From positions 1 to 64,000 of the forward strand of contig NZ_LWLS01000063.1 of assembly GCF_001905095.1 (NCBI RefSeq): 64,000 bases of DNA. Direction: 5' to 3'. The translations under genes were made by a program, and so were the position numbers. Positions 56,359 to 64,000 of the stretch are shown here, piece after piece. The stretch comes from Micromonospora sp. CB01531. GTDB taxonomy: Bacteria > Actinomycetota > Actinomycetes > Mycobacteriales > Micromonosporaceae. A model generated the notes under the pieces. That model ran no database searches. It was not told where the DNA came from and saw nothing but the letters and a program-made list of their open reading frames with translations. Position 1 is the stretch's first letter. Each line of letters opens with the position of its first letter.

Positions 56359-57792
56359 CTACCGCGTCGGCCGCATGGCGCGGGGCGGGACGAACGTGGT
56401 GAACACCGGTGGCATGGCCGCGTCGGTGAAGGTCCGTCCGAGGTCCAGCACCAGTTGGTACGGCTCACCGAGAGCGCCCGCCGTCTCGTTCATCGTCCGT
56501 GGTCCGGTGTCCGGCCAGCGGCCGGTCTCGATCCGGGTGAACAGGGTGCGCAGCATGGTGATCTCCTCGGCCGCGCTGAACGAGCAGTGCCCACCCCGGT
56601 CGACGTAGAGCTGCCGCAGCTTGCCGGGGTCGCCGGCGCGCCGGACCTGGTCGGCGTACCAGCGTTCCTGGTGGGGCGGCGCGCCACCGTCGCCCATCGT
56701 GTGCATGGTGACCACCGGCACCGGGGTCCGCCCGGACGGCACGCCGACGCGGAGCAGGTAGTCGACCGCGGCCGGGTCGGCGGCGATCCGCGGGGCGCCG
56801 GCGAGCCGGTCCAGGTCGGACCGCAGGTCGAGCCCCGCCGCTTGGTAGGCCTGCCGCACCTGAGGGTGCTGTGCCGACCGGACGAGCTGCTGGCGGTAGT
56901 CCACCCCGACGTTCGAGGACGGATTGCCCGCGGCGCGGCGCTCGAGGTCCAGCCGTCCCGGCGGGCCGAACCCCAGGCTGTACGCGTACTGCAGCCACTC
57001 GGCCTGGTTGCCGATCCGCTCGGCGGGGTCGGTGGGGCGGGGCTCGTGTGCCGAGTACCAGCCGGTGACGTTGTTCAGCGCGGCGGCCAGCGCGATCCTG
57101 GCCCGGCCCTGCTCGGTGCCGAGCGCCTCCTGGATGGCGTCGGTGAGGGCCTGCGCGTCGGCCGCCGGGTCGTCGGGGCGTACCAGGTCGATGTCCTGGC
57201 CGGGCGCGAGCAGGGTACGGACCGCGAACAGCACGTCCAGCCCGGTGTTGAAGAGGGCCTGGGTGTCGTACGCGCCGCACATCGCCGCCACGCCGGCGAA
57301 CCGCTGCGGGTGCCGCTCGGCGAGCTGGACGGCGATCCCCGCGCCCATCGACTGCCCGGTGGCGATCGTACGCCCGGGCACCCCGACGTGGTCCTCGAAC
57401 CAGTCCAGCAACGCGATCTGGTCACGCAACCCGCGCTCCACCGCGTAGCCGAAGCCGCCGTCCGCGAACTGGGACGCGGCCATGGCGTAGCCGTGGTCGA
57501 GCAGCCAGGCCTCGGTCTCGGACCGGTCCGACGGCCGGTTGGTCAGGCCGATGCCGAAGGACGGGAAGCCCTCCGGAAGGTACCCGTGGCTGTACAGCAG
57601 CAGGGTGCCGTTCCAGCGGTGCGGCAGTTCGATCCGGAAGTCGGCGCCGCCGATGGTGCCGGTGATGGTGCGCCGGCCGGGTTCCGTGATGGCTGCCGCG
57701 GTGGCGACCGCCGGGGGCGCGGCCACGCCCACCGCAGCCACCAGGGCGGCGGTCAAAGTCAGTCGTCTCGTCACGCGGGTCATCGCACGCAT
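56359..57792 (-). CDS. secreted alpha/beta hydrolase (lipase/esterase-like)
   Basis: The 477-residue protein has a Sec signal peptide (MRAMTRVTRRLTLTAALVAAVGVA, cleavage after ATAAA or nearby). The hydrolase elbow is TGQSMGAG with the nucleophilic Ser, and the catalytic His lies in DRGGHCSFS. The LLYSHGYLPEG strand forms the oxyanion region. It should act outside the cell on esters. ATG 57792 is favoured (GGAG upstream); GTG 57804 is an alternative. It stands alone between two hairpins. Confidence 0.87.
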   Translation of the reverse strand: MRAMTRVTRRLTLTAALVAAVGVAAPPAVATAAAITEPGRRTITGTIGGADFRIELPHRWNGTLLLYSHGYLPEGFPSFGIGLTNRPSDRSETEAWLLDHGYAMAASQFADGGFGYAVERGLRDQIALLDWFEDHVGVPGRTIATGQSMGAGIAVQLAERHPQRFAGVAAMCGAYDTQALFNTGLDVLFAVRTLLAPGQDIDLVRPDDPAADAQALTDAIQEALGTEQGRARIALAAALNNVTGWYSAHEPRPTDPAERIGNQAEWLQYAYSLGFGPPGRLDLERRAAGNPSSNVGVDYRQQLVRSAQHPQVRQAYQAAGLDLRSDLDRLAGAPRIAADPAAVDYLLRVGVPSGRTPVPVVTMHTMGDGGAPPHQERWYADQVRRAGDPGKLRQLYVDRGGHCSFSAAEEITMLRTLFTRIETGRWPDTGPRTMNETAGALGEPYQLVLDLGRTFTDAAMPPVFTTFVPPRAMRPTR

Positions 57793-57819
57793 GGCCTGCT
57801 CCACTCCCCTCGTCCTGGC

Positions 57820-58302
57820 TCAGCCGTAGAGCGGGGCGCCGGTCTCCAGCAGGGACTTCAGGTCGCTGAGGATCTCCGCCCAGCCACCGCCGGCACCCTC
57901 GACGTCGCCGTTGACCTGCGCCATGGTCTGCGGCGCGCCGGCGAGTTCGTGGATCACGGTGAGACAGGTGACCCCGTCGTGCCGCTCAGCGATCTCGTAC
58001 GTCAACCGGGTGGCCGGCTCGTCGAGCCAGGTGGGCCGCCAGGTCTGCACCAGCCGGACCGGCGGGTCCACCTCGATCACCTCACCCTCGACCGGCACCT
58101 CGGGCATGCCGGCCTGCTGGTGCTCCTTGATGGCGAAGGCACGGTAGCGGCCGCCGGGCCGCAGGTCGTAGTCGGCGATGCCCTGGTAGCCGTACCGCCG
58201 GGTCCATTCGGGCTTGGTGATGGCGTCCCAGACGGCCTGCGGCGTGGCCTTGATGTACACCCGGTAGACCTTGGTGGTCCCGGTCGTCGTCGTGGTGGTC
58301 AT
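57820..58302 (-). CDS. SRPBCC/AHSA1 domain protein
   Basis: The 160-residue START-like protein begins after a Thr-rich leader with VYRVYIKATPQAVWDAITKPE and has PGGRYRAF and LTYEIAERHDGVTCLTV strands, the hallmark of the AHSA1 subfamily. Such proteins form hydrophobic pockets for unknown ligands. The ATG at 58302 overlaps the ArsR stop by four bases, and GGAGG is at the right distance, so the pair is translated together. Confidence 0.9.
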   Translation of the reverse strand: MTTTTTTGTTKVYRVYIKATPQAVWDAITKPEWTRRYGYQGIADYDLRPGGRYRAFAIKEHQQAGMPEVPVEGEVIEVDPPVRLVQTWRPTWLDEPATRLTYEIAERHDGVTCLTVIHELAGAPQTMAQVNGDVEGAGGGWAEILSDLKSLLETGAPLYG

Positions 58303-58634
58303 GTCCTGTCCTCCGGTTCGTCGCGTTCGAGCTCGGCCTTGAGGTCCAGCAGCGCCCTGGTGTGGCCTTCCGTGTACTTGTCGATCCACCGGTCGTGGAT
58401 CAGCCGGATCGGCACCGGGTTGAGGAAGTGCAGCTTCTCCCGGCCCTGCCGCCTGGTGACCACGAGGCCGGCGTCCTCCAGCAGGCGCAGGTGCTTCATG
58501 ACCCCGAAGCGGGTCATCTCCAGCTCGGACTCCAACTGCGTCAGCGTCTGGCCGTCGCGTACGAAGAGGGAGTCGAGCAGGGCTCGTCGGGTCGGATCGG
58601 CGAGCGCCTTGAACACCAGGTCCTCGTCGTTCAC
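58299..58634 (-). CDS. ArsR family transcriptional regulator
   Basis: The 111-residue winged-helix protein has VFKALADPTRRALLDSLF and the recognition helix region TRFGVMKHLRLLEDAGLV. It lacks the cysteines of metal-sensing ArsR proteins and belongs to the subgroup paired with AHSA1 proteins. GTG 58634 is favoured: TATCCT lies seven bases upstream, indicating a leaderless message, and ATG 58664 would fall within the operator. Confidence 0.88.
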   Translation of the reverse strand: MNDEDLVFKALADPTRRALLDSLFVRDGQTLTQLESELEMTRFGVMKHLRLLEDAGLVVTRRQGREKLHFLNPVPIRLIHDRWIDKYTEGHTRALLDLKAELERDEPEDRT

Positions 58635-58648
58635 GAGAATCAGGATAG

Positions 58649-58664
58649 GTGACCGAATGGTCAC
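58649..58664. promoter_or_regulatory. dyad operator of the arsR-like gene
   Basis: GTGACC-GAAT-GGTCAC is a perfect 6-bp-arm dyad 14 bases upstream of the GTG start, overlapping the region before the -10 TATCCT. It is probably the autoregulatory site. Confidence 0.65.
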
Positions 58665-58719
58665 ATGTCAACGCCCGCCACTTGAGACGATTGCCGCCCA
58701 GGCGGAACGGGGGATGATC

Positions 58720-59826
58720 ATGACGCTCTTGCCGGACGGCTCGGACATGTCGTATGCCACCCGGATGGTCAGGTACGGCACGGTGTCGACCGCGCTCGCG
58801 CTACTGAGCGACCGGCGGCTGCGCCGGCTCGTGGACGAGGCCCCGGTCGTCGGCTCCGGCATCGGCGGCACCTCCGCGCTGCTGAACCTCGACGGCGTGC
58901 CGGTGTTCGTGAAGCGGATCCCGCTCACCGACCGGGAACGCCGGCCGGACGCTGTCATGTCCACGGCGAACCTGTTCGACCTCCCCGCCTTCTGCCAGTA
59001 CGGGGTGGGCAGCCCCGGCTTCGGCGCGTGGCGGGAACTGGTCGCGAACACCATGACGACGAACTGGGTGCTCACCGGGCGGACCGAAGCCTTCCCGCTG
59101 ATGTATCACTGGCGGGTGCTGCCCGGCGCGCCGCCGGTCGCCGAGGAGCACGCGGACGTCGACCGGGCGGTCGCCTACTGGGGTGGCTCGCCGGCCGTAC
59201 GGCACCGACTCGACGCGCTCGCGCGCGCGTCGGCGAGCATCGTGCTCTTCCTCGAGCACGTACCGCAGAACCTGCAGGACTGGCTGGCCACGCAACCGGT
59301 CGGCGTCGAGGGGACCGACGCGTACTCGATGGTGGAACGGGGCCTGCGCGCCGGCACCGCCTTCATGCACGGCAACGGCGTGCTGCACTTCGACGCCCAC
59401 TTCCGCAACATCCTCACCGACGGTCGGCGCCTCTACTTCGCCGACCTCGGCCTCGCGACCTCGCCCCGGTTCGACCTGTCCGCCGACGAGTCGGCGTTCC
59501 TCCGCCACCACCTGAGCCACGACGCGTGTTACGTGGTGACGCAACTGGTCAACTGGCTGGTGACGAACGTCTGCGGGGTCGCCGTCCCCGACACCGGCGG
59601 GCCGGCCGAACGCGACGAGTACGTCCGGCGGTGCGCCGCGGGCGGCACGCCGGCTGACGTGCCGCCCGCCGCGGCGGCGATCATCACCCGGTACGCCCCG
59701 GTCGCCGCGATCATGAACGCCTTCTACTGGGATCTGTTCGGCACGGACCGGGCCACCCCGTATCCCGCCGAACGGTTGCGTACGCCCTTCGCGTCCGTGC
59801 TGGCCGCCGGCCCCGAGGCGGGGTAA
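58720..59826 (+). CDS. kinase-like (protein kinase/APH fold) family protein
   Basis: The 368-residue protein has a Gly-rich loop GSGIGGTSALL, the likely ATP lysine in VPVFVKRIPL, the catalytic loop LHFDAHFRNIL (HxDxxxxN) and a DLG in FADLGLA in place of DFG. This layout is shared by aminoglycoside-phosphotransferase-like and some Ser/Thr kinases. No membrane helix or sensor domain is seen. ATG 58720 is chosen since GGGGG lies about six bases upstream. Substrate unknown. Confidence 0.8.
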   Translation: MTLLPDGSDMSYATRMVRYGTVSTALALLSDRRLRRLVDEAPVVGSGIGGTSALLNLDGVPVFVKRIPLTDRERRPDAVMSTANLFDLPAFCQYGVGSPGFGAWRELVANTMTTNWVLTGRTEAFPLMYHWRVLPGAPPVAEEHADVDRAVAYWGGSPAVRHRLDALARASASIVLFLEHVPQNLQDWLATQPVGVEGTDAYSMVERGLRAGTAFMHGNGVLHFDAHFRNILTDGRRLYFADLGLATSPRFDLSADESAFLRHHLSHDACYVVTQLVNWLVTNVCGVAVPDTGGPAERDEYVRRCAAGGTPADVPPAAAAIITRYAPVAAIMNAFYWDLFGTDRATPYPAERLRTPFASVLAAGPEAG

Positions 59827-59856
59827 GGCCGGTCCGGCGCCGGCACCCGGAGACGC

Positions 59857-61080
59857 TCAGTGGGTGGACGCCGGCTGCCCGGAGTCGGCCACCCAGGTCG
59901 GGTGGGCCTGGACGAACGCCGCAACGGTGTCGTCCCGGAACGCGTGCAGCAGTTGCATGCTGGTCGGGCTGAGGATCTCGGCGCTGCCGACCCCCGGGAC
60001 GGTACGGCTGTTGAAGGTGCCGTTGTTGGTCTTGATCGTGGTGATCGCGTCGGGGCGGACACTCCGCATGGCGAAGGCCCAGTCCTCCAGCGGGATGCCA
60101 CCGTCATCGACGGTCATGGCCTTGCCGACCGCCGACAGCAGCCCGGGCAGCTTGGTCGGTGAGTTCAGGCCCTTGGTGATGACCTGCTGCAGCACCGCCT
60201 TGACGAACTGCTGCTGGTGGCGCTGCCGGCCGTAGTCGAAGTCGTGGTTGGCCAGCAGGTCCCGCTGCCGGACGAAGTCGAGCGCCTGGGACGGGTTCAG
60301 GCAGTGGTTGCCCTTCGGGTAGACGTTCGGGGTGACCCCGGGGATGCGGTGGTTGACCGTGCCGTCGGGATTGATCTTGTACGGCGCCGCCGTCTTCCCG
60401 GTCGCGTCGTCCTTCCCCAGGTGGATCGAGGTGGTGGTCTCGTCGACGTACATGCAGACCTGGCCGAGCGTCTGGACGATGTCCTTGAACCCCTGGAAGT
60501 CGATGATGGCGCCGGCGTCCGGGGTGATGCCGGTGACGTCACGCACGGTCAGCGCGAGCAGCTCGAAGCCGTGCGACAGCGCGGGCGCGCCGGTGAGTCC
60601 CCGGCCGCCGAACGCGAAGGCCGCGTTGATCTTGTTCTGCCCGCCGGCGTACGACGTCGCGCCGTTGTCGTAGGCGGGGATGGTCACCAGCGAGTCGCGC
60701 GGCAGCGAGACCATGTACGCCTGACTGTGATCGGCCGGGATGTGCATCAGGATGATCGAGTCGGCGCGGGTGAGCTGGCTGGGATCCTGGTTCGGGCGGG
60801 CGTCGACGCCCACGAGCAGGATGTTCTTCGCTCCGGTGATGTTCTGGTGCTGGCGCGGTGCCGCGGCGGCGCCGAGCAGGTTCTGCTGGGTGATCTTGCT
60901 GGTCGCGGTGTGCAGCAGGAAGAGGCTGCCGCCCAGCGCCACGCCGCTGAGCGTCATCAGGGTCGCGCCGACCGCCACGCACCAGCGGGCCCAGCGCGGC
61001 CAACACCGACGGGCCGGAGCCGCGGGCGGGACCGGCTCCACGGGTGTGCGATTGTCGGAACGCGCGGCGGCGTGCGGCAC
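59857..61080 (-). CDS. LytR-CpsA-Psr (LCP) family protein
   Basis: LCP proteins attach cell-wall glycopolymers to peptidoglycan or polyphosphate-like acceptors at the outer face of the membrane. The 407 residues have one N-terminal membrane helix (about 38-59) and the LCP domain with LLVGVDARPNQDPSQLTRAD, MVSLPRDSLVTIP, GQNKINAAFAFGG and the FVRQRDLLANHDFDYGRQRHQQQF Arg cluster. The start is GTG 61080 with GGAGGAGG upstream. It stands alone. Confidence 0.93.
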   Translation of the reverse strand: MPHAAARSDNRTPVEPVPPAAPARRCWPRWARWCVAVGATLMTLSGVALGGSLFLLHTATSKITQQNLLGAAAAPRQHQNITGAKNILLVGVDARPNQDPSQLTRADSIILMHIPADHSQAYMVSLPRDSLVTIPAYDNGATSYAGGQNKINAAFAFGGRGLTGAPALSHGFELLALTVRDVTGITPDAGAIIDFQGFKDIVQTLGQVCMYVDETTTSIHLGKDDATGKTAAPYKINPDGTVNHRIPGVTPNVYPKGNHCLNPSQALDFVRQRDLLANHDFDYGRQRHQQQFVKAVLQQVITKGLNSPTKLPGLLSAVGKAMTVDDGGIPLEDWAFAMRSVRPDAITTIKTNNGTFNSRTVPGVGSAEILSPTSMQLLHAFRDDTVAAFVQAHPTWVADSGQPASTH

Positions 61081-61230
61081 GAGTGCCTCCTCCGGACGGG
61101 GGCCAAACCGGACCAAATGTAGGCGCCCGATGAACGCAGCGTCACCCTCCGCGGCTGTGAATCGCCTGGGAAGTCCACGAGAAGGGCGGCCGACGGGCCG
61201 GCACCGGGGTAGTACGGCGTGGCCGACCGG

Positions 61231-62367
61231 TCACCCGGCCAGCCAGGCGCGGATCTCGGCGTCGTGCTCGCCGGGGCCGGGCGGCGGGAGGTCGTAGCGC
61301 GGCGGGGTCGCGGAGAAACCGATCGGATGGCGGACGCCGGGTACGCCGTCGACGGTGACCACCGGGTCGAGCCCGAGTTGCCGGGCCAGGGCGACGCCGC
61401 CATCGATCGTGTTGATCGGCGTGCACGGCACGCCCGCCGAGCGCAGGTCCTGGAACCACTCGTCGCTGGTCCGCTGGAGCAGCCGGGCGACCAGCAGGGG
61501 GCGCAGCACGGCGCGGTGGGCGGTGCGGTCCTGGTTACGCCGGAAGCGGGGGTCGTCGGGCAGGTCGGGCAGGTCGAGGACCTGGCACAGGGTCCGGAAC
61601 TGGCCGTCGTTGCCGGCGATCACGACGAGTTCGCCGTCGGCGGTCGGCAGCGGCTCGTACGGGAAGATGCTCGGGTGGGCGTTTCCCATCCGGGACGGCA
61701 CGACGCCGGCGGCGACCTGGGCGCTGGCGTGGTTGACCAGGCCGGACAGCGCGGAGGAGAGCAGGTTCACCTCGACGTGCTGCCCGGCCCCGGCCTGCTG
61801 CCGGTGGTGCAGGGCGGCGAGGATCCCGACGGCCGCGTGCAGGCCGGCGATCACGTCGAACACTGCCACCCCGGCCTTGTAGGGCGGACCGTCCGGCTCT
61901 CCGGTGAGGCTCATCAGCCCGGACGCCGCCTGCACCATCAGGTCGTACCCGGGCAGGTCGGCGCCGGCTCCCGCGCCGAAGCCGCTGATCGAGGCGTAGA
62001 CGATCCGGTCGTTGGCGGCCGCGACGCTGTCGTAGTCGAGGTCGAAGCGGAGCAGCGCGCCGGGCCGGAAGTTCTGGATCATGACGTCGGCGCGGTGGGC
62101 CAGTCGCCGGGCGAGCGCCAGGTCCTCGGGGTCGGTGAAATCGAGGGTGATGGCGCGCTTGTTGCGGTTGACGCCGAGGTAGTAGGTGGAGATGCCCTCG
62201 CGGACCGGCGGCATCCAGGTCCGGGTGTCGTCACCGCCGGGTCCCTCGACCTTGACCACGTCGGCACCGAGGTCGGCGAGGAGCATGGTCGCGTACGGCC
62301 CGGCGAGGATCCGCGAAAAGTCCGCGACGAGTACGCCGCGTAGCGGCCCGGTCCGCTCCTCCCCCAT
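61231..62367 (-). CDS. CaiB/BaiF (class III) CoA-transferase family protein
   Basis: The 378-residue enzyme has the family start VLVADFSRILAGPYATMLLADLGADVVKVE, NRNKRAITLD, and GYDLMVQAASGLMSLTG, where the Asp is the catalytic residue forming the aspartyl-CoA intermediate. It moves CoA between organic acids such as formyl, succinyl or carnitine-type acceptors; the actual pair is unknown. The ATG at 62367 follows GGAGGAGAGG. Confidence 0.93.
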   Translation of the reverse strand: MGEERTGPLRGVLVADFSRILAGPYATMLLADLGADVVKVEGPGGDDTRTWMPPVREGISTYYLGVNRNKRAITLDFTDPEDLALARRLAHRADVMIQNFRPGALLRFDLDYDSVAAANDRIVYASISGFGAGAGADLPGYDLMVQAASGLMSLTGEPDGPPYKAGVAVFDVIAGLHAAVGILAALHHRQQAGAGQHVEVNLLSSALSGLVNHASAQVAAGVVPSRMGNAHPSIFPYEPLPTADGELVVIAGNDGQFRTLCQVLDLPDLPDDPRFRRNQDRTAHRAVLRPLLVARLLQRTSDEWFQDLRSAGVPCTPINTIDGGVALARQLGLDPVVTVDGVPGVRHPIGFSATPPRYDLPPPGPGEHDAEIRAWLAG

Positions 62368-62566
62368 CGCGTCCGCCTCTCCTCCGTCCCGACCCGTGTC
62401 GGGGCACCCGCACCAGGAGGACAACGATGGCACATGATCGACGAGCGTGCCCGAACCGGACCGGCCGTCGGGGCCCGAGCCGTCGGGGTGCTGGCCGTCG
62501 GCGGGCGGGCTACGCGGTCGCCGGGGGCTCGGGAACCAGGTGGGCACCGCCGACGACTATCTGTAC

Positions 62567-63304
62567 ATGGCGTGTGAGCAGTGGCGGGAGATCCTGTCGG
62601 CACAGCTGGACGGTGAGGCGTCGGCGGCCGAGACCGCAGCGGCCGAGGGGCACCTGGAGTCCTGCGCCGGCTGCCGGGGGTGGTTCGAGGCGGCGGTGGC
62701 GGTGACCCGGCGCGCGCGTACGCACGTGGTGCCGCAGGTCCCCGACCTGGTTGACGCGGTGCTCGCGGCCGCTCCCCCCGCGCCGGCCCGGTCCGGCTGG
62801 CCGGAGCGCGTGGCGCTCGGGCTGTGGGCCGTGCTGGGGCTGCTGGGGGCGGTGCAGCTGGTGCTCGGGATGGCGCAGGTCGGCCGGGACGCCGCGGTCA
62901 GCCACGTGCACACCTCCGGCCAGCACCTGTGGCACGAGTCCGCGGCGTGGAACGTGGCGGTGGGCGCCGGATTCCTCTATGTGGCGCTGCGCCGGTCCGC
63001 GCCGGCCGGGCTGCTGCCGATGCTCAGCGCCTTCGTCGCCACGCTGGTGCTGCTGTCGGTGAACGATCTGATCACCGGCCAGGTGGCGGTGCAGCGGCTG
63101 ATCAGCCACGGGTTCCTGCTCGTCGGCTGGGTGGTCATGATGCTGCTGTCCCGGCCCCGTTGGCGCCCAGGCGGCACGCCGCCGCGGCAGGGCCGGTCGT
63201 CGGGCTCGCAGTGGTCGCTACGGCTGGAGGAACAGCCGGAGATGGCGCCGCTGCGGCTGCTGCCGCCGTACTCGGCGCAGGCCCGCGACCGCCGGGCGGC
63301 CTGA
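62567..63304 (+). CDS. zf-HC2 anti-sigma factor
   Basis: The 245-residue protein has a zinc anti-sigma domain (Cys3, then GHLESCAGC with His and two Cys) and about five membrane helices (about 85-205), followed by a basic Pro-rich tail. It should hold the convergent ECF sigma factor at the membrane. ATG 62567 has no ribosome site, but GACTAT lies six bases upstream, suggesting a leaderless message. A strong AGGAGG-ATG at 62415-62429 opens another frame instead. Confidence 0.87.
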   Translation: MACEQWREILSAQLDGEASAAETAAAEGHLESCAGCRGWFEAAVAVTRRARTHVVPQVPDLVDAVLAAAPPAPARSGWPERVALGLWAVLGLLGAVQLVLGMAQVGRDAAVSHVHTSGQHLWHESAAWNVAVGAGFLYVALRRSAPAGLLPMLSAFVATLVLLSVNDLITGQVAVQRLISHGFLLVGWVVMMLLSRPRWRPGGTPPRQGRSSGSQWSLRLEEQPEMAPLRLLPPYSAQARDRRAA

Positions 63305-63385
63305 CCGGCTGCGGTGGACCGGGGCGCTACGGCGCCGCGCCTGGGCCCGGCGGTGGCGCGCGCCCGGCCGGCAGATCTCGGCCGC

Positions 63386-63952
63386 TCAGACCACGCGGCT
63401 GCCCTGGGCGTCACCCCGCCAGGCGGCGACCAGGTCCTCGCGGGCCCGGGCGACCCGGGACCGGATGGTGCCGACCGGGCAGCCGCACACCTGGGCGGCT
63501 TCTGCGTAGGACAGGCCGACCAGCTGGGTGGCGACGAACGCCTCCCGCCGCTCGGGCGTCAGGGCGGCGATGAGCCGCCGCAGAGCCACGGCGTCGTCGC
63601 CGCCGGAGGTGACCGCCCCGGCCGCCTCGGCGGCCCGCTCCCAGTCGGTCATTGCGGACACCCGCGGGCGGGTCGCAGCGGCCCGTACGTGGTCCACGGC
63701 GACCCGGCGGGCGATGGTGAACAGCCAGGTCCGGGCCGAGGACCGGCCGGCGAAACCGGGCAGGCTGCGCAGCGCGCGCAGGAACGTCTCCTGAGCCAGG
63801 TCGTCGGCCTCGGCCGGGCCGGCCAGGTGCGCGAGGAACCGCCACACCGGGACCTGCAGGGCCCGGACGAACGCGGCGGCGGCCTGCTGGTCACCCCGGC
63901 CGGCCTGGTGCGCCCACCGGGTGACCTGCGCGTCGTCGGCGTCGGCGCTCAT
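63386..63952 (-). CDS. ECF-type RNA polymerase sigma factor
   Basis: The 188-residue sigma factor has region 2 (AEADDLAQETFLRALRSLPGF, with the -10 reading helix TWLFTIARRVAVDHVRA) and region 4 (LTPERREAFVATQLVGLSYAEAAQVCGCPVGTIRSRVARARE). It lacks a C-terminal extension. It converges on the zf-HC2 gene with 81 bases between, so the pair probably forms a sigma/anti-sigma unit despite the unusual tail-to-tail order. Target genes are unknown. Confidence 0.93.
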   Translation of the reverse strand: MSADADDAQVTRWAHQAGRGDQQAAAAFVRALQVPVWRFLAHLAGPAEADDLAQETFLRALRSLPGFAGRSSARTWLFTIARRVAVDHVRAAATRPRVSAMTDWERAAEAAGAVTSGGDDAVALRRLIAALTPERREAFVATQLVGLSYAEAAQVCGCPVGTIRSRVARAREDLVAAWRGDAQGSRVV

Positions 63953-64000
63953 CCGTGGCCGGCCGGCCGGTCCGCCGTCGTCCTGATCGACGGTACGGGA
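63953..64000. other. window edge upstream of the sigma gene
   Basis: Only 48 bases remain. They hold part of the sigma factor promoter; nothing else can be identified. Confidence 0.5.

Noticed and set aside
56314..59826. 1170-codon frame ending in the kinase-like gene
   Set aside because: Only the last 368 codons from ATG 58720 are coding; the rest is antisense to the lipase, SRPBCC and ArsR genes.

Overview
The window is high-GC DNA from an actinomycete, most likely a Micromonospora or close relative. The case rests on extreme third-position GC, many GTG starts, RbpA, Lnt and Ppm encoded side by side, a desferrioxamine-type siderophore operon under an IdeR/DmdR-type iron box, and a serine-alanine-rich mini-repeat at operon junctions that I associate with Micromonospora. 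The genus is an inference. No tRNA, rRNA, CRISPR array, IS element or prophage was seen.

Layout. 1-8.3 kb is housekeeping: the end of a coiled-coil protein, a serine hydrolase, an FMN-binding PNPOx-like protein, a POT peptide transporter, RbpA with a SigR-like promoter, an FxsA-like membrane protein, Ppm plus Lnt, and an LtrA-family protein. 8.6-16.9 kb is a lysine 2,3-/5,6-aminomutase island. kamA runs rightward; kdd, an amidohydrolase, kamD, kamE, a kal-like gene and a mutL-type reactivase run leftward, nearly all with 4-bp overlaps. 16.9-21.5 kb holds YnfA, two CsbD-like proteins, a histidine phosphatase, an Lrp regulator, an acyl-CoA dehydrogenase and an M24 peptidase. 21.6-31.7 kb is an iron island: desE-F-A-B-C-D leftward, and two FecCD permeases plus an ATPase rightward, sharing one iron box. 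desD carries two mutually compensating frameshifts.

33.4-45.2 kb is carbohydrate use. A LacI regulator with tandem operators precedes an Opp-type ABC importer (binding protein, ATPase, two permeases, ATPase) and a GH1 beta-glucosidase. A ROK regulator then stands divergent from a secreted GH18 chitinase. 46.7-53.5 kb is the least explained block: a SAM methyltransferase, a DUF2064 transferase, a GT2, a GT-C-like membrane protein, an epimerase with a CxxH/CxxC insertion, and a heme-b/molybdopterin membrane oxidoreductase with its own Tat-like internal segment. Both divergent promoters of this block carry the same 18-bp motif, TTACGG-N5-TTACCGG, so I read it as one regulon of unknown function. 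53.5-64 kb is mixed: a short exported peptide, an SDR, a GNAT/TetR pair bracketed by diverged direct repeats, a lipase, an ArsR/SRPBCC pair, a kinase-like protein, an LCP protein, a CoA-transferase, and a convergent zf-HC2 anti-sigma/ECF sigma pair.

How the parts fit. The kam island would convert lysine through beta-lysine to 3,5-diaminohexanoate and on to a CoA thioester, but the cleavage enzyme Kce is not in the window. The des island makes and re-imports a hydroxamate siderophore from lysine-derived cadaverine, so the two large islands draw on the same amino acid. The LacI and ROK blocks together suggest use of beta-glucan and chitin.
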